From NCBI RefSeq assembly GCF_025907915.1, contig NZ_JAPAAF010000012.1, positions 1-64,000 of the forward strand: a DNA stretch of 64,000 nt, given 5' to 3'. Made by a program: the position numbers and the translations under genes. This document shows, in pieces, positions 34,057 through 44,300 of this stretch. The first letter of the stretch is position 1. Every line of letters starts with the position of its first letter. The DNA comes from Gaoshiqia sediminis. Its GTDB lineage: Bacteria > Bacteroidota > Bacteroidia > Bacteroidales > Prolixibacteraceae. The notes beneath the pieces were generated by a model that was not told where the DNA came from, did no database searches, and saw nothing but the letters and a program-made list of their open reading frames with translations.

Positions 34057-35613
34057 TCATTCAATCCGTGTCAGCCGCAAGGCTTGATAGGGCTTCCCGG
34101 GCAATTGGATACTTTGCCCTTTTTCGTCAACAAAACTGTAATTGTCCAGCTTTTTCAGCTGAAACGTATGTTTCACCAGGGTGATGGTCATATTCCAGGT
34201 ATCGATGATTTCGGCCTGGAACACCATGCCCTCCTCCAACTCATTATCCGGTAGTTTTACCGGCCATTCCCGGATGTTTTCTTTTCCGAAATAAATCAGG
34301 TAATATTCTCCCGGCTTACCGGCCATGTTCAACTCGTAGTACTGATCGATGGGGTTCAGTCCTTCTGCCGGCCCCGATTCCACAATCCCGCGTAAGAAAG
34401 CAATCCGGGCCGGGCTGGTGCCGGTGAGCAGCCCGCCGTTCGACAGCCACCCGCCTTCAATGGCTTCGCCGTGTGTAGCATACGCCCCGCCAATATAGGT
34501 ATTCCAGAAGCGATACGTCATTTCGTCTCCGCTAAGTTGTCCCCAGCGACGGCTCACGTTACCTTCGTAGTTAATTTCATCCTGAAGAATAGGCTTTCGG
34601 TACAAATCGCGAAGCAACGCCGACACACCGGGAACACGCACCGCGTTGTAATACTGTAAGCTCACATGGGTTACCCATGGCTTGCTGTAATCGTAAATGC
34701 GTCCGGCATTGTGGATGGAGCGCATGTGACCGTAAGGATCATATGTTTCAACTATCTGAAAAAGATGGTCCCAATCCTCGTCGGTGAGGTGACGGATAAA
34801 ACTGTTCTCGTTGCACAAGCTCCACCAGATGTTCCGGAAGGCTGCAAAACGGGCGATCATGTACCGGGTGAATTGCTCGTTGCATTCGGGGGTCATGGTA
34901 TCGAACCCCCAACGGCCATGGTCGTAGGGGCGGAAGAGAATCAGATCGGCTATCACACCGATTTCCTGAAGATCCGTCACGCATTTTTCCAGCTCGCGGA
35001 AAAACTCTGGATTGAAGCACGAGAAGTCCCAGTTTTGCGGCGGTGTTCCTTCATACGGAAAATGATGCAGAGAATCCGGGCCGCTTTGATAACGATCGCC
35101 AAACGGGGGCACGGCCAACATGCGGGCCTTGTTGAAGGGTGAATTTTTCAGCGTTTCAATGGTTTGCTTTTTTCGTTCATCGGATTGGAAAGCCCATTCG
35201 TAAATAGTTGTGCCAAAGGGATAATACGGGGTGCTGTCGGCATAGGCAAAATGATAGGTGTTGCGAATGCGTACCGGACCGTGATTACCCGCCGACGGGG
35301 CAACACAGACAAATTCTCCTTTGTGTCCGTTCAGCCCGGCAAAGTTGCTGAGCGTTTCGTACGTCCAGGTTCCTTCGGTACCGGGCATAAAGCGCACCTT
35401 GTACACTCCGTTGCCATCGTAAAAGCCTTCCGGGGAATACGTTTCTGTGCCATTCGTAAAAGTGGCCGACAAGCTGATCCCCACAAATGGGTTTCCGGGG
35501 GGCTGCGCTTCCAAACGAAGCTCGAATATTCCCCATTTCTCTACCGGCTCATGGGCATTGGCCAAAATTGCGAAACACCAAAGAATGGCTGCCCAAATGA
35601 TTCTGTCTTTCAT
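34057..35613 (-). CDS. DUF5060/apiosidase-like glycoside hydrolase, second of two
   Basis: A 518-residue secreted enzyme (signal WAAILWCFAILANAHEP). A DUF5060 beta-sandwich spans about 20-115 (EKWGIFELRLEA, EGFYDGNGVYKVRFMPGTEG). A TIM barrel of the DUF4038/apiosidase-like group follows, with a C-terminal DUF5605-like sheet. The likely acid/base is Glu269 in WWSLCNENSF and the likely nucleophile is Glu346 in PILQDEINYEG, the usual clan GH-A arrangement. The substrate is unknown; relatives include apiosidases that act on pectin side chains (GH140). It lies 52 bases after the paralogue upstream and 123 bases before the PL10 gene. An internal RPYDHGRWGFDTM segment marks the active-site face. Confidence 0.8.
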   Translation of the reverse strand: MKDRIIWAAILWCFAILANAHEPVEKWGIFELRLEAQPPGNPFVGISLSATFTNGTETYSPEGFYDGNGVYKVRFMPGTEGTWTYETLSNFAGLNGHKGEFVCVAPSAGNHGPVRIRNTYHFAYADSTPYYPFGTTIYEWAFQSDERKKQTIETLKNSPFNKARMLAVPPFGDRYQSGPDSLHHFPYEGTPPQNWDFSCFNPEFFRELEKCVTDLQEIGVIADLILFRPYDHGRWGFDTMTPECNEQFTRYMIARFAAFRNIWWSLCNENSFIRHLTDEDWDHLFQIVETYDPYGHMRSIHNAGRIYDYSKPWVTHVSLQYYNAVRVPGVSALLRDLYRKPILQDEINYEGNVSRRWGQLSGDEMTYRFWNTYIGGAYATHGEAIEGGWLSNGGLLTGTSPARIAFLRGIVESGPAEGLNPIDQYYELNMAGKPGEYYLIYFGKENIREWPVKLPDNELEEGMVFQAEIIDTWNMTITLVKHTFQLKKLDNYSFVDEKGQSIQLPGKPYQALRLTRIE

Positions 35614-35665
35614 AGTAGTTCGATATCAGATTATTGGATAGTTTTTAAAAAAGCTGCAGATGCTG

Positions 35666-37327
35666 CTATTTGCGAACGATCAACACCCAATCGGTTGAAG
35701 CCGATGGCGGAACAAAATCAACAGATTCGGCTGATCCGGAAACGGTCATCTCATTACCGGACTGCTTTTCGCCGGTTTTGGTATCAATCCAGCATACCCG
35801 ACTGTAAGTGCCGGGCTGCAGGGTCAGCGCAAAGGTATTTCCGCCGGGCGAAAATACCAGGTACTGTTCACCCGGTTCGGCCAGGGCATATACCTGCAGG
35901 GGTTGATGATTGGTAAGCAGATTATCGTTGGCTTTCATCCGGTAAAAGTCTACTTCCTCCTGCATCACACCGGCCAGCACATCGATCGCCTGTTCGGATT
36001 GCAGAAACGGATTTTCCTGGTTGAAAGGCAAGCCGGAAGGGCCACCGGCGTACAACTCGTATTCCTTTTCGTGTCCGTTCCAGGTAAATGAAGCGCCTGC
36101 TGTGGCACAGGCCCAGGCGCTACGGCGAAGGTCGTCCTGGGTGGCGCCGGTACGTTCGTGCCAAAACCGGCGCCAAAGAGCATTGCCCTCGCTCATAAAC
36201 ACCGGCTTCCCCGTGTAGCCAAGCAGGCAGGCCATGTGGTGGGTCCAGGCATCGCGCCATAAATTGCGTTCCAGGTTCTTTTCGGGTGCGGCAATCTGGT
36301 GGTTCTCGATGGCTGCAAAAGAATATTCGGGCAGGTGATAGAAATTCTCCCGGGGAAACTCGTCTTCATACGTGCGAAGGTGATCAAAAACATCAAACTC
36401 CTTCACCAAACGGGCAAACCCCAGCTCATGATTTTCGCGGTCGCCCGGAACTTCCCAAACAAAATTCCATCCGGCCAGGTTGGCAAATGGAGCCAGACGG
36501 GCCACCATGTATTTCACCAGGAAGCGCTTCTCCTCCGGCGTAAGTTTGTTCCAGGCCGGGCCTTCGTTTTGGCTGCCGTCAACCCCCAGAAACATGTGAA
36601 CCCCCATGTCGCGTTTGTTCAGCCAGCCCAGATGCTGTTCCATTCGTTTCCAAACATCTAGGTTCATCGTTTCGGTCAGCTTTCCCTCCTGGTATAGCGC
36701 CAGGTCAAGCGTCTCCGGCTCGGGGCCATCCAGGTAGTACTGCCCGAAACAGCAAAGCGACAACAACCAGTTTACCTGCAGGTGGTTGTAGCCGCGATCG
36801 GCCAAGGGCTGATAAACGTGGGCCACAATCCAGTCGAAGTCCTGACCAATCGATCCGTGCCCCGTTTCGTAATACGATTTCAGCCAAACCGGTTCGGTGC
36901 CGTTGTAAGCAAACCAATGCGGGTTATGAGCGTAAGCTTTCAGAATGCCCTTTCCGGCGCCTTGCCCGGAACAGGTAAAGCTGCCTTTCCCGCCCGGCGT
37001 TCCGTCCGACCAGCGGTAAACATACTGCCAGGTTCCAGCTTCGTCCGGCATAAAACGTATTTTCCAGATGTGCCCATTCCGGGCATCGCCTTCCCCCTGA
37101 CCATTCCCGTCATAAAAACCGAAAAAATTAACAATCCTCCCCGACGGGGCCTGGTACTGCACCAACAACTCCACATCGGTAAAACGATTGGCATACGGCT
37201 GCCGGTTTTCCACCACTTGCTCAAAAACACGGTATTTCCCAACAGATACTGCCTTCTTCGAAGAACCGGCGGCACACAGTTGAATAGAAAAAAAGATAAC
37301 CAGAAGTGAAAGAAACAGATTTTTCAT
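35666..37327 (-). CDS. DUF5060/apiosidase-like glycoside hydrolase, first of two
   Basis: A 553-residue secreted enzyme (signal LFLSLLVIFFSIQLCAAGSS). A DUF5060 domain (about 25-125) has EQVVENRQPYANRFTDVELL and FYDGNGQGEGDARNG. The barrel that follows has two likely catalytic glutamates, Glu292 in GWNFVWEVPGD and Glu380 in PVFMSEGNALW. A small C-terminal sheet (EQYLVFSPGGNTFALTLQPG) ends the protein. It is a distant paralogue of the next gene. The substrate is unknown; a pectin side chain is inferred from the PL10 neighbour. Two sites that look like LacI-family operators lie upstream of its start, so this gene and the two after it may be a separately controlled unit inside PUL C. Confidence 0.78.
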   Translation of the reverse strand: MKNLFLSLLVIFFSIQLCAAGSSKKAVSVGKYRVFEQVVENRQPYANRFTDVELLVQYQAPSGRIVNFFGFYDGNGQGEGDARNGHIWKIRFMPDEAGTWQYVYRWSDGTPGGKGSFTCSGQGAGKGILKAYAHNPHWFAYNGTEPVWLKSYYETGHGSIGQDFDWIVAHVYQPLADRGYNHLQVNWLLSLCCFGQYYLDGPEPETLDLALYQEGKLTETMNLDVWKRMEQHLGWLNKRDMGVHMFLGVDGSQNEGPAWNKLTPEEKRFLVKYMVARLAPFANLAGWNFVWEVPGDRENHELGFARLVKEFDVFDHLRTYEDEFPRENFYHLPEYSFAAIENHQIAAPEKNLERNLWRDAWTHHMACLLGYTGKPVFMSEGNALWRRFWHERTGATQDDLRRSAWACATAGASFTWNGHEKEYELYAGGPSGLPFNQENPFLQSEQAIDVLAGVMQEEVDFYRMKANDNLLTNHQPLQVYALAEPGEQYLVFSPGGNTFALTLQPGTYSRVCWIDTKTGEKQSGNEMTVSGSAESVDFVPPSASTDWVLIVRK

Positions 37328-37377
37328 TGGTTAGCGTTCGATTAAGTTGATGGACCGCCCAATAGATTTCCGGCATT

Positions 37378-37391
37378 TTGAATCGATTGCA
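37378..37391. promoter_or_regulatory. Second LacI-like operator candidate
   Basis: TTGAATCGATTGCA keeps the AATCGATTGC core of the perfect palindrome 80 bases away and is imperfect on its left arm. It lies 51 bases upstream of the glycosidase start at 37327. Confidence 0.35.
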
Positions 37392-37462
37392 GGACCATTT
37401 TTTGGTTTGAAGGCTGAAAAGTAAGAAATCTTGCAGATATGCCGGTGGGACGAGAAACTGTT

Positions 37463-37484
37463 ATAGAGCAATCGATTGCTCTAT
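37463..37484. promoter_or_regulatory. Perfect 22-bp palindrome, candidate LacI-family operator
   Basis: ATAGAGCAATCGATTGCTCTAT is a perfect palindrome centred on ATCGAT. LacI-family operators often have a central CG and a GCAA/TTGC flank like this. It lies 136 bases upstream of the 37327 gene start in a 310-base gap that otherwise has no gene. GAAAAGTA at about 37420 (TACTTTTC on the minus strand) between the two sites resembles a -7 element. No LacI-family gene is in the window. Confidence 0.5.
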
Positions 37485-37637
37485 GGCAAAAAATGCTACT
37501 GTCATGTATGATTGGACACTAGTTAATTTTTAATAATTCATCCATTTATGTTTCTTAAAAGCTATTCTGTGATTTCTCTATTCTAAATCTCCCACACAAA
37601 TCCGAAGTATTCATTATCTGCAAAAAACATCTCTTAT

Positions 37638-39449
37638 CTATTCTTTAGACTGGTTTGTATCCTGGATAACTCCATTTATAAAATGGTAGGTATTTATCAA
37701 CAATCCTTTTTCGTCCCAGTGCATAGAAGGACCATGCGCTACATATCCCAAAAAGTTTCGTTTTAAATCACGGGCCTCAGGGTTTAAATTCCATGTCGAT
37801 TCGATTTTTTTATTCCCATTTGCCCAATAATGAGTCCAAACACCAATGTTTCTTTCTATATCCCGATCCCATCTCCAAACCATTTTTCCGTCAGGTGACC
37901 AGTATAATTCCTCTCCCGTTTTACGGCCATTTTTATAGGTTACAAGATGTTGTTTTGTTCCATTCTCAAAATAAGTTATTTGTTCGCCATGAAGTAAATA
38001 CCGCCCATTGGAGCAGATCCTTGCACTCCACTTCATTCTAAGTTGACCATTACTATAACGTTCTGAATACTCCTTTATAATTCCTCCTGTTGTTTCTGGA
38101 GAAATGTCACCAGCTTCAGACCAAATCCACGCCTCATTAAATTCATAATGTAACGGAGGAAGAGTCACAGTGGTCAATAAATGAATAATTCCATTGGGTG
38201 CTTGCCTGGCAGTGACATAACCTAGAGAAGGATATTCGACACGTTGATGTGCAGGTATCTGAACAGGTAAAGTTTTAACATGCCAAGACTGACCATTATC
38301 TTTTGAAATCGCCACAAAACAGCTGTTTCCATATTCCCATCCCGTCGGAGGTGGTGTCTTTGCTTTATGATTGTAAGAATCGCTGACTAAAAGAAGATTT
38401 CCCGAGTTTAGCCGAATCATCGACGGTCGTTGAGCTGATCCTAATGGAGGAAATGGCGCCTCTTCGCTTTCGCTCCATGTTGCGCCCCAGTCGGTTGAGA
38501 TATTTTGTGGCGACCAGCCATTTACATTGGCATTTTTTCCACCAATTGAAAGCAGCGTGCCATTATCATCTAAAGGAATAATTGTAGAATGACGGCCACC
38601 TGTACGCCCCCCCATATCTTTCCAATGACTTCCATTATCAGCACTGCTCCATAAGAAACTTTGAGAACCATCTGCATCCATTGAGAAATAGATCGTGCTA
38701 TCCGGAGCACGAAAAGCATTGGTAATAGGTTGGGCAGTATAATCTGTAGCTGGCTTATCTATTTGCGGAATAGAATATATCCAATTAACTCCATTGTCCT
38801 CAGAAACAGCTAACCGGAATGGAACGTAATCTGAAATATTTCGACCACCTCCAAAAAACCAAATCTTCTCGTTATCGCTCCATAGCAAGCCTGATTGATC
38901 ATTAAATCCATTGGTTTTGAAGAATAATTCTGGCATATCCCAATCTTCAGAACCATAGCGCAAACGTGCTTGAACAAATGAAGTAGAAGGATCTGCTTCT
39001 GCTTTTCCCATAGGGGTGCTAAAATAGACGGCTAATGCATCTCCATTTGGAAGAATTTCAAATCCGGGAGAATGATTATGATGGAAAACCATTGAATCTA
39101 TGCCGACGACTGGACCAACTTCCGTCTCATTGTAAACAGGTGGAATTGGCATTGAAAATCGAACGGTGAAATATGGTATATCTGGATCAGGGCCCAAAGA
39201 TGCTGGCTCTATGCTTTGTTTTACAGCTGATTGGCAAAAAGGAACCGTTCGTGTTGTTTCAATTACGAACTTAAGATAGTTCGAATCATTGAAAGCGACC
39301 ATGTTCGAACCATTTGAGAAATTCGATGCCTTTACTGAAATAGTTTTAGTCTCACCGGGAAAAACTTTTTCATGAAAACAACTCATCATTGTAAAACTTA
39401 CGAAGAAAAGAGTTAGTAAATAAACAGTTGTAACTTTTGCTAATTTCAT
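37638..39449 (-). CDS. Sialidase-fold propeller lipoprotein with MORN-like repeats, PUL C
   Basis: A 603-residue lipoprotein (lipobox SFTMMSC, Cys24). Residues about 100-450 form a BNR/sialidase-type six-bladed propeller, with repeated Asp-box-like segments (SEDNGVNWIY, SADNGSHWKD, STDWGATWSE, SKDNGQSWHV). Residues about 455-600 carry MORN-like repeats of the YwqK type (YSNGQLRMKW, YFENGTKQHLVTYKNGRKTG, YWANGNKKIESTW). I cannot name a substrate; the arginine triad of true sialidases is not clearly identifiable. It is the first enzyme-type gene after susD. Its base composition is lower in GC than that of the two glycosidases downstream. An unusual fusion: MORN repeats are rarely joined to a secreted propeller. 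Confidence 0.75.
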   Translation of the reverse strand: MKLAKVTTVYLLTLFFVSFTMMSCFHEKVFPGETKTISVKASNFSNGSNMVAFNDSNYLKFVIETTRTVPFCQSAVKQSIEPASLGPDPDIPYFTVRFSMPIPPVYNETEVGPVVGIDSMVFHHNHSPGFEILPNGDALAVYFSTPMGKAEADPSTSFVQARLRYGSEDWDMPELFFKTNGFNDQSGLLWSDNEKIWFFGGGRNISDYVPFRLAVSEDNGVNWIYSIPQIDKPATDYTAQPITNAFRAPDSTIYFSMDADGSQSFLWSSADNGSHWKDMGGRTGGRHSTIIPLDDNGTLLSIGGKNANVNGWSPQNISTDWGATWSESEEAPFPPLGSAQRPSMIRLNSGNLLLVSDSYNHKAKTPPPTGWEYGNSCFVAISKDNGQSWHVKTLPVQIPAHQRVEYPSLGYVTARQAPNGIIHLLTTVTLPPLHYEFNEAWIWSEAGDISPETTGGIIKEYSERYSNGQLRMKWSARICSNGRYLLHGEQITYFENGTKQHLVTYKNGRKTGEELYWSPDGKMVWRWDRDIERNIGVWTHYWANGNKKIESTWNLNPEARDLKRNFLGYVAHGPSMHWDEKGLLINTYHFINGVIQDTNQSKE

Positions 39450-39546
39450 TTTCCCTCCTTTTTTGAAGAATTATATGATAGAAACCATACAAATTATATA
39501 AGAGCACCTAATTTAGTACTCAATCTCACAACTCATCTAGTCTAGA

Positions 39547-39579
39547 TAAAATGCCGCCTGTAAACCAGGCAGCATTTTA
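39547..39579. other. Intercistronic hairpin, susD to propeller gene, PUL C
   Basis: TAAAATGC and GCCTG on the left pair with CAGGC and GCATTTTA on the right, with one mismatch and a five-base loop. It lies 21 bases after the susD stop in the direction of transcription (minus). The following bases (ATTTTATC) give only a weak T-run, so it may be a partial terminator or an mRNA-end protector. Confidence 0.65.
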
Positions 39580-39599
39580 GATTCTAAAAATTCACATTC

Positions 39600-41354
39600 C
39601 TAATACCCTGGATTCTGAAAAACTTCCGGATTAGTCTGATAATTTAATTCTGATTTTTCCGGTATCGGACGCAAGAAATGTACATCTGCATTAAAAGCTC
39701 CCCGAGCCTTAATATCAGGATTGCTGTTGACATATTGTGCAAACACAGTTTTTCCCATGCGTTTCAAGTCCATGAAGCGAGTATATTCACCACAAAGTTC
39801 ACGTCCTCGTTCAGCTAGGATAAAATCTGTATTAATGTCGCTTGCAGCAACATTCATGCTACCATCATGATTCTCACAAGCACGGTTACGAATCACATTG
39901 AAATAAGTCACAGCGGTCGGTGTTTCACCTAATCGGAAACAAGCTTCAGCAGCTAATAAATAAGTCTCAGCAAAACGGTATACAAGATGGTCTGCCCAAG
40001 AAAACGATTTATGCAATTCCCCTGCATACATCCCAGGGGCTTCATACTTCTTCAGGACTGGGTGGCCAACATTTGTATAATTCGTGTTAATTGTTCCATC
40101 TTCATTATAGACCAGATCTCTATCCAAACAAGCGTAGTCCAAAGAAAACGGATCTGCTATGTCCTGACGGGTAAAAGACATCCCCAACTCGCCAACAGAG
40201 ATCGTTTTCTTCCCTTCAAAAACAGCAGGATCTTTGCCAAATTTGGAGCAGTCCCCTGCAGACCATGTATAATCACCATTGGCAATGTAATTTTCACGAA
40301 AGTAAGCGTCATAACGGGTATCTTTGTTTCCGTATAAGTCCAGAAGTGCCCTGGTAGGCATAATTCGATTTTCACATTTGACAAATTCTGAATTAATATC
40401 CCAAACAATCCCACACTGGTTTGTTGATTGTAGTAATCCAAATTGTTTGTAAACGCGATTCCAATATTTTGATCCACGTGGATTTAACGTGCTACTTTGA
40501 GAATGGGTGGCTACCCAAATTGCTTCCTCATTATTTTTGTTGTTTGCGACATCAAAAACTTCAGATGGATCATCATAAAGTCTTAAACCATAAGATGCCT
40601 GGTTATTAATCAGTTCTAGTGCAGCATTCTTCGCGTCTGTATATAACTCCGTTTTATTAGAAACATCGTCATAAGAAGCATATTGAAGGGATGCCTTTGC
40701 ATAAAGATGGTAGGCTGCTCCTCTGGTTGCACGTCCTCTTTCTTCCTGTATTTTAGGCAAATATTGCATAGCAAATTTCAAGTCTGCAAAAATTAAATTA
40801 TAAAATTCTGCCACAGAAGAACGAGGAACATCTGTTATAGGAGAGGTAGTCTCTTCTAACGGAAGATACACTGCTCCAAATTGTTCAACTAAAAAGAAGT
40901 TGAAGAATGCCCTTAAAAAATGAGCCTCTGCAACCTTGGCATTGCGCTCAGCATCATTGGTAAAACCTGCATTATCTATAAGATGAATCGCAGCATTGCA
41001 ATAATTAACACTTTCATAACTGGATTGCCAAGGCTCATTTAAATGAGCTGTTCCCCCGTTTAATCCGGTATAATAAAAAATCTCTTTCATCCAACCCTCA
41101 CCTTTTGGGCAAGTCCATAAATCCGTACCACATTCTGCTGAATATACTGTATAATCCTCTCCTCCACCAGTCCATGAACGGGTTAGAGGAAAATAACATG
41201 CATTTATCAATTCACCGTAACCTTCAGGTGTAGAATAATGTTCCTCTGCTGTTGGGCCGCCGGAGGGATTAAATTCCTCAAGTGAACATGCTGTAAATAG
41301 TAAGACTCCCGCTACTACTGCCCAACTCTTTGAAATAATACTTTTTGTTTTCAT
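39600..41354 (-). CDS. SusD/RagB-type surface glycan-binding lipoprotein, PUL C
   Basis: About 584 residues from ATG 41354 (MKTKSIISKSWAVVAGVLLF); an ATG three codons earlier is also possible. The lipobox is LLFTACSLEEF. The SusD core shows AEAHFLRAFFNFFLVEQFGA and the C-terminal LAERGRELCGEYTRFMDLKR block, with the tail INYQTNPEVFQNPGY-like (LNYQTNPEVFQNPGY). It lies just after susC. It uses AT-rich codons, unlike the fecR and sigma genes of the same locus, which suggests that susCD and the binding genes were acquired together. The ligand is unknown; it should match the pectin-like target of the locus enzymes. Confidence 0.95.
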   Translation of the reverse strand: MKTKSIISKSWAVVAGVLLFTACSLEEFNPSGGPTAEEHYSTPEGYGELINACYFPLTRSWTGGGEDYTVYSAECGTDLWTCPKGEGWMKEIFYYTGLNGGTAHLNEPWQSSYESVNYCNAAIHLIDNAGFTNDAERNAKVAEAHFLRAFFNFFLVEQFGAVYLPLEETTSPITDVPRSSVAEFYNLIFADLKFAMQYLPKIQEERGRATRGAAYHLYAKASLQYASYDDVSNKTELYTDAKNAALELINNQASYGLRLYDDPSEVFDVANNKNNEEAIWVATHSQSSTLNPRGSKYWNRVYKQFGLLQSTNQCGIVWDINSEFVKCENRIMPTRALLDLYGNKDTRYDAYFRENYIANGDYTWSAGDCSKFGKDPAVFEGKKTISVGELGMSFTRQDIADPFSLDYACLDRDLVYNEDGTINTNYTNVGHPVLKKYEAPGMYAGELHKSFSWADHLVYRFAETYLLAAEACFRLGETPTAVTYFNVIRNRACENHDGSMNVAASDINTDFILAERGRELCGEYTRFMDLKRMGKTVFAQYVNSNPDIKARGAFNADVHFLRPIPEKSELNYQTNPEVFQNPGY

Positions 41355-41367
41355 ATGACACATCAGA

Positions 41368-44300
41368 TTAGAATGAAATATTTACACCAATTACAACTTG
41401 TCTTGCCAATGGGAACTCATCAGCTCCTCCCAATTCCGGATCATAATCCTTCAAGTAATCGCTTTTAGTGTAAGTGAATAAGTTTGAAGCCGTTGCATAA
41501 ATCCTGGCTTTTGTAAGATCCAGTTTTCTCAGAAGTGATTTTGGAAGCGAATAACCTAATGTCAGGTTACGCAGTTTGATGTATGAACCATCGATATAAA
41601 AGAGACTGGTAGTTCCCAACGGCATATTCGCAAAACGACCATAAGAGGCATTTGGACGAGGGAAGTGACCTCCAGGATTTTCAGGTGTCCAATAATCTGC
41701 AAGAGCGGGACCATTGCCCGTACCGTCAGGATTGTACCAGCCCATGATCATATAATTCATCATCCCTCCCCAACGGGAATCTAAAAAGATTGTAAGATCA
41801 AATCCTTTGTAAGTGAATGTGTTTGATAATCCAGCTGTCCATTTCGGCGTTGGTGATCCAAGCACAACACGATCATCAGTGGTGTATTGGCTATCTTTAT
41901 TGTAGTCCAGAATCTTTACATCTCCCGGAACCCTCCCAAATACAGCAGCTTCCTCTGCTTCATTCTCTTGCCAAATACCAAGATATTTATAATCGTAGTG
42001 AGAGTTTATTGGATGCCCTTTCACCAAATAAAGTCGACCATTTGTAACGGGTGCATCGCTCGTAAACTCTGTAATCTCTTCATGGTTCCTCGCAAATGTC
42101 AGTGTTGTTGACCATGTAAGTTCCCTGTCTTTCAAATTATTCGAGTTAATCACGGCTTCAACCCCTTGATTCAAAGTCTCACAAACATTTTCCCAAATGG
42201 AATAATTGCTTGTTTGGTAACCTCCGGTCGACGCCGGGAGGTTTCGATTGAATAAAATGTCTTTTGTATTTGTTCTATAAGCATCCAGAGTGATGTTTAA
42301 GCGATTTTTAAACATATTTAGATCAACACCGGCATTCCAGTTATATGATTTTTCCCAGCCAAGATCTTTATTGGCGATATTTCTTGAAAACATATAATAA
42401 GGAGCTGGTGTTTCCTGAAATGCGAGGTTTGAACCTGCTGCACCAAAGCTTAAGGTCGAGTAGGCATCTGCCCCTGCATTACCTGTTATTCCGTACCCAA
42501 CACGAAGTTTCAGATTATCAATACTTGACGCATCTGTCATAAAAGGTTCATCACTGATCCGCCAAGCAATTGCTGCTGCTGGAAAATTATCCCATTTTTT
42601 ACCCTCAGCTAAAATAGAGGAACCATCCCAACGATTGGAGACAGTGAACAAATAACGATCTTTATAATTATAATTTAAACGGGCAACATAAGACATCAAT
42701 TGAGTTCTTGTATAATTAGATGTTGCCACACGACTTGTTCCATCAGTAGCTGCCAGATTGTGGAAAAGATATTTATCCCAGTCGATGTTATAGCCGAGGA
42801 TACTAGAATTCTCGTTTTGATTCTTCGACCAGCTTGTCACACCAGTAAAAATAAAATGGTGATCATCTGAAAGATCATACTTATAACTAAGAATATTCTC
42901 CCACTTGTAGTTATATATGTTACCATTAATTACTTGAGCTGAACTCTTCCCATCTCCATAGCCATCAGCAGACAAGGCACCTTTATACAGGCCATGCCGC
43001 GAAAAGTTCAAATAAGAGCTTAATACAGTTCTCAATGAAAGCCCTTTTACTGGGTTGATTTCCAAATATGTTGTTGGATTTACTCCAAGAATATGATAGT
43101 TGTTTGTGTATTGGTTTTTAGCCATATCTGCCAATGGACTCAACTGGGTATCTCCGGCTAATGGGAAAGGATTTATCAATCCATCTTCATTATATGGAGT
43201 TCCTAAAGGCATCAAGCTTAATACACGTGTGAAGTATTGCCCTTTGCGTTCGTTACGGTCAGTAAAAGCTCCTAAAACGTTTAACCCACCTTTTATCCAA
43301 TCATTAATTCTGTGTTCAACACTTCCCCTGAACGAATAACGTGTATTGTCGTCATCTTTTAAAATGCCCTCTTCATTATAATAATTCAAGGAAAAGTATG
43401 CTGATGTTTTATCATTTCCTCCTGACATGGAAAGTGAATAGTTCTGTAAAGTACCATTTCGTGTTCCCAAATCAAACCAATCGGCCCATTGATCATTTTC
43501 AATGGCATTCCATTCGTCGTTAGTAAATACCTTTGAATCTGGGTCTCCAGTAGACCAAGCCCCTATTGTTCGATTGGCCTGACGTCTTAATTCAATATAA
43601 TCATCACCTGTACGTACTGCAGGAAACTGCAATAGCCCATTTACACCAGTATAAGCATCAAAGTTAATTTTCAATTCTCCCTTTTTCCCGGTTTTCGAAG
43701 AGATAATAATAACACCGTTAGCTCCAGCTGAACCGTAGATTGCCGTTGATGAGGCATCTTTCAATACTTCAATTGATTCAATATCATTAGGATTGATATC
43801 TTCGTAATTACCTTCTACCCCATCAATGATAAATAAGGGGGTATTACTTCCGTTTATAGATCTGGTTCCTCTCAAACTCATGATCATCTCAGCACCTGAT
43901 CTTCCCGAGGAACGGTTTATGTTCAACCCGGCAACTCGTCCTTGAATTGATTCCATTACATTACCCTTGGGCGCGATAACAATATCCTCGCTTTTAACGG
44001 ATTGAACTGAACCAGTAAGATCCCTCTTACGTACTGTACCATAACCAATCGCTACCACCTCCTCTATGCCAATGCTTTCCTCTTTCATGATAATGTTTAA
44101 GCTGGATTGCCCGTTGACGGGCACTTCCTGGTTACTCATTCCCACAAACGAAAACACCAGTACGGCATCTGCCGGAATATTCTTCAGGTTGTAATTCCCG
44201 CCAAAGTCGGTAATGGTACCGTTGGTAGTTCCTTTGATAAGCACTGTGACCCCCGGTAAGGGTTGCCCAGAAGAGTCGGTGACTTTACCCGATACCGTTT

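Noticed and set aside
35164-35916. A 250-codon plus-strand frame across the start of one DUF5060 enzyme and the end of the other
   Set aside because: It crosses two clear genes in antisense and has no domain.
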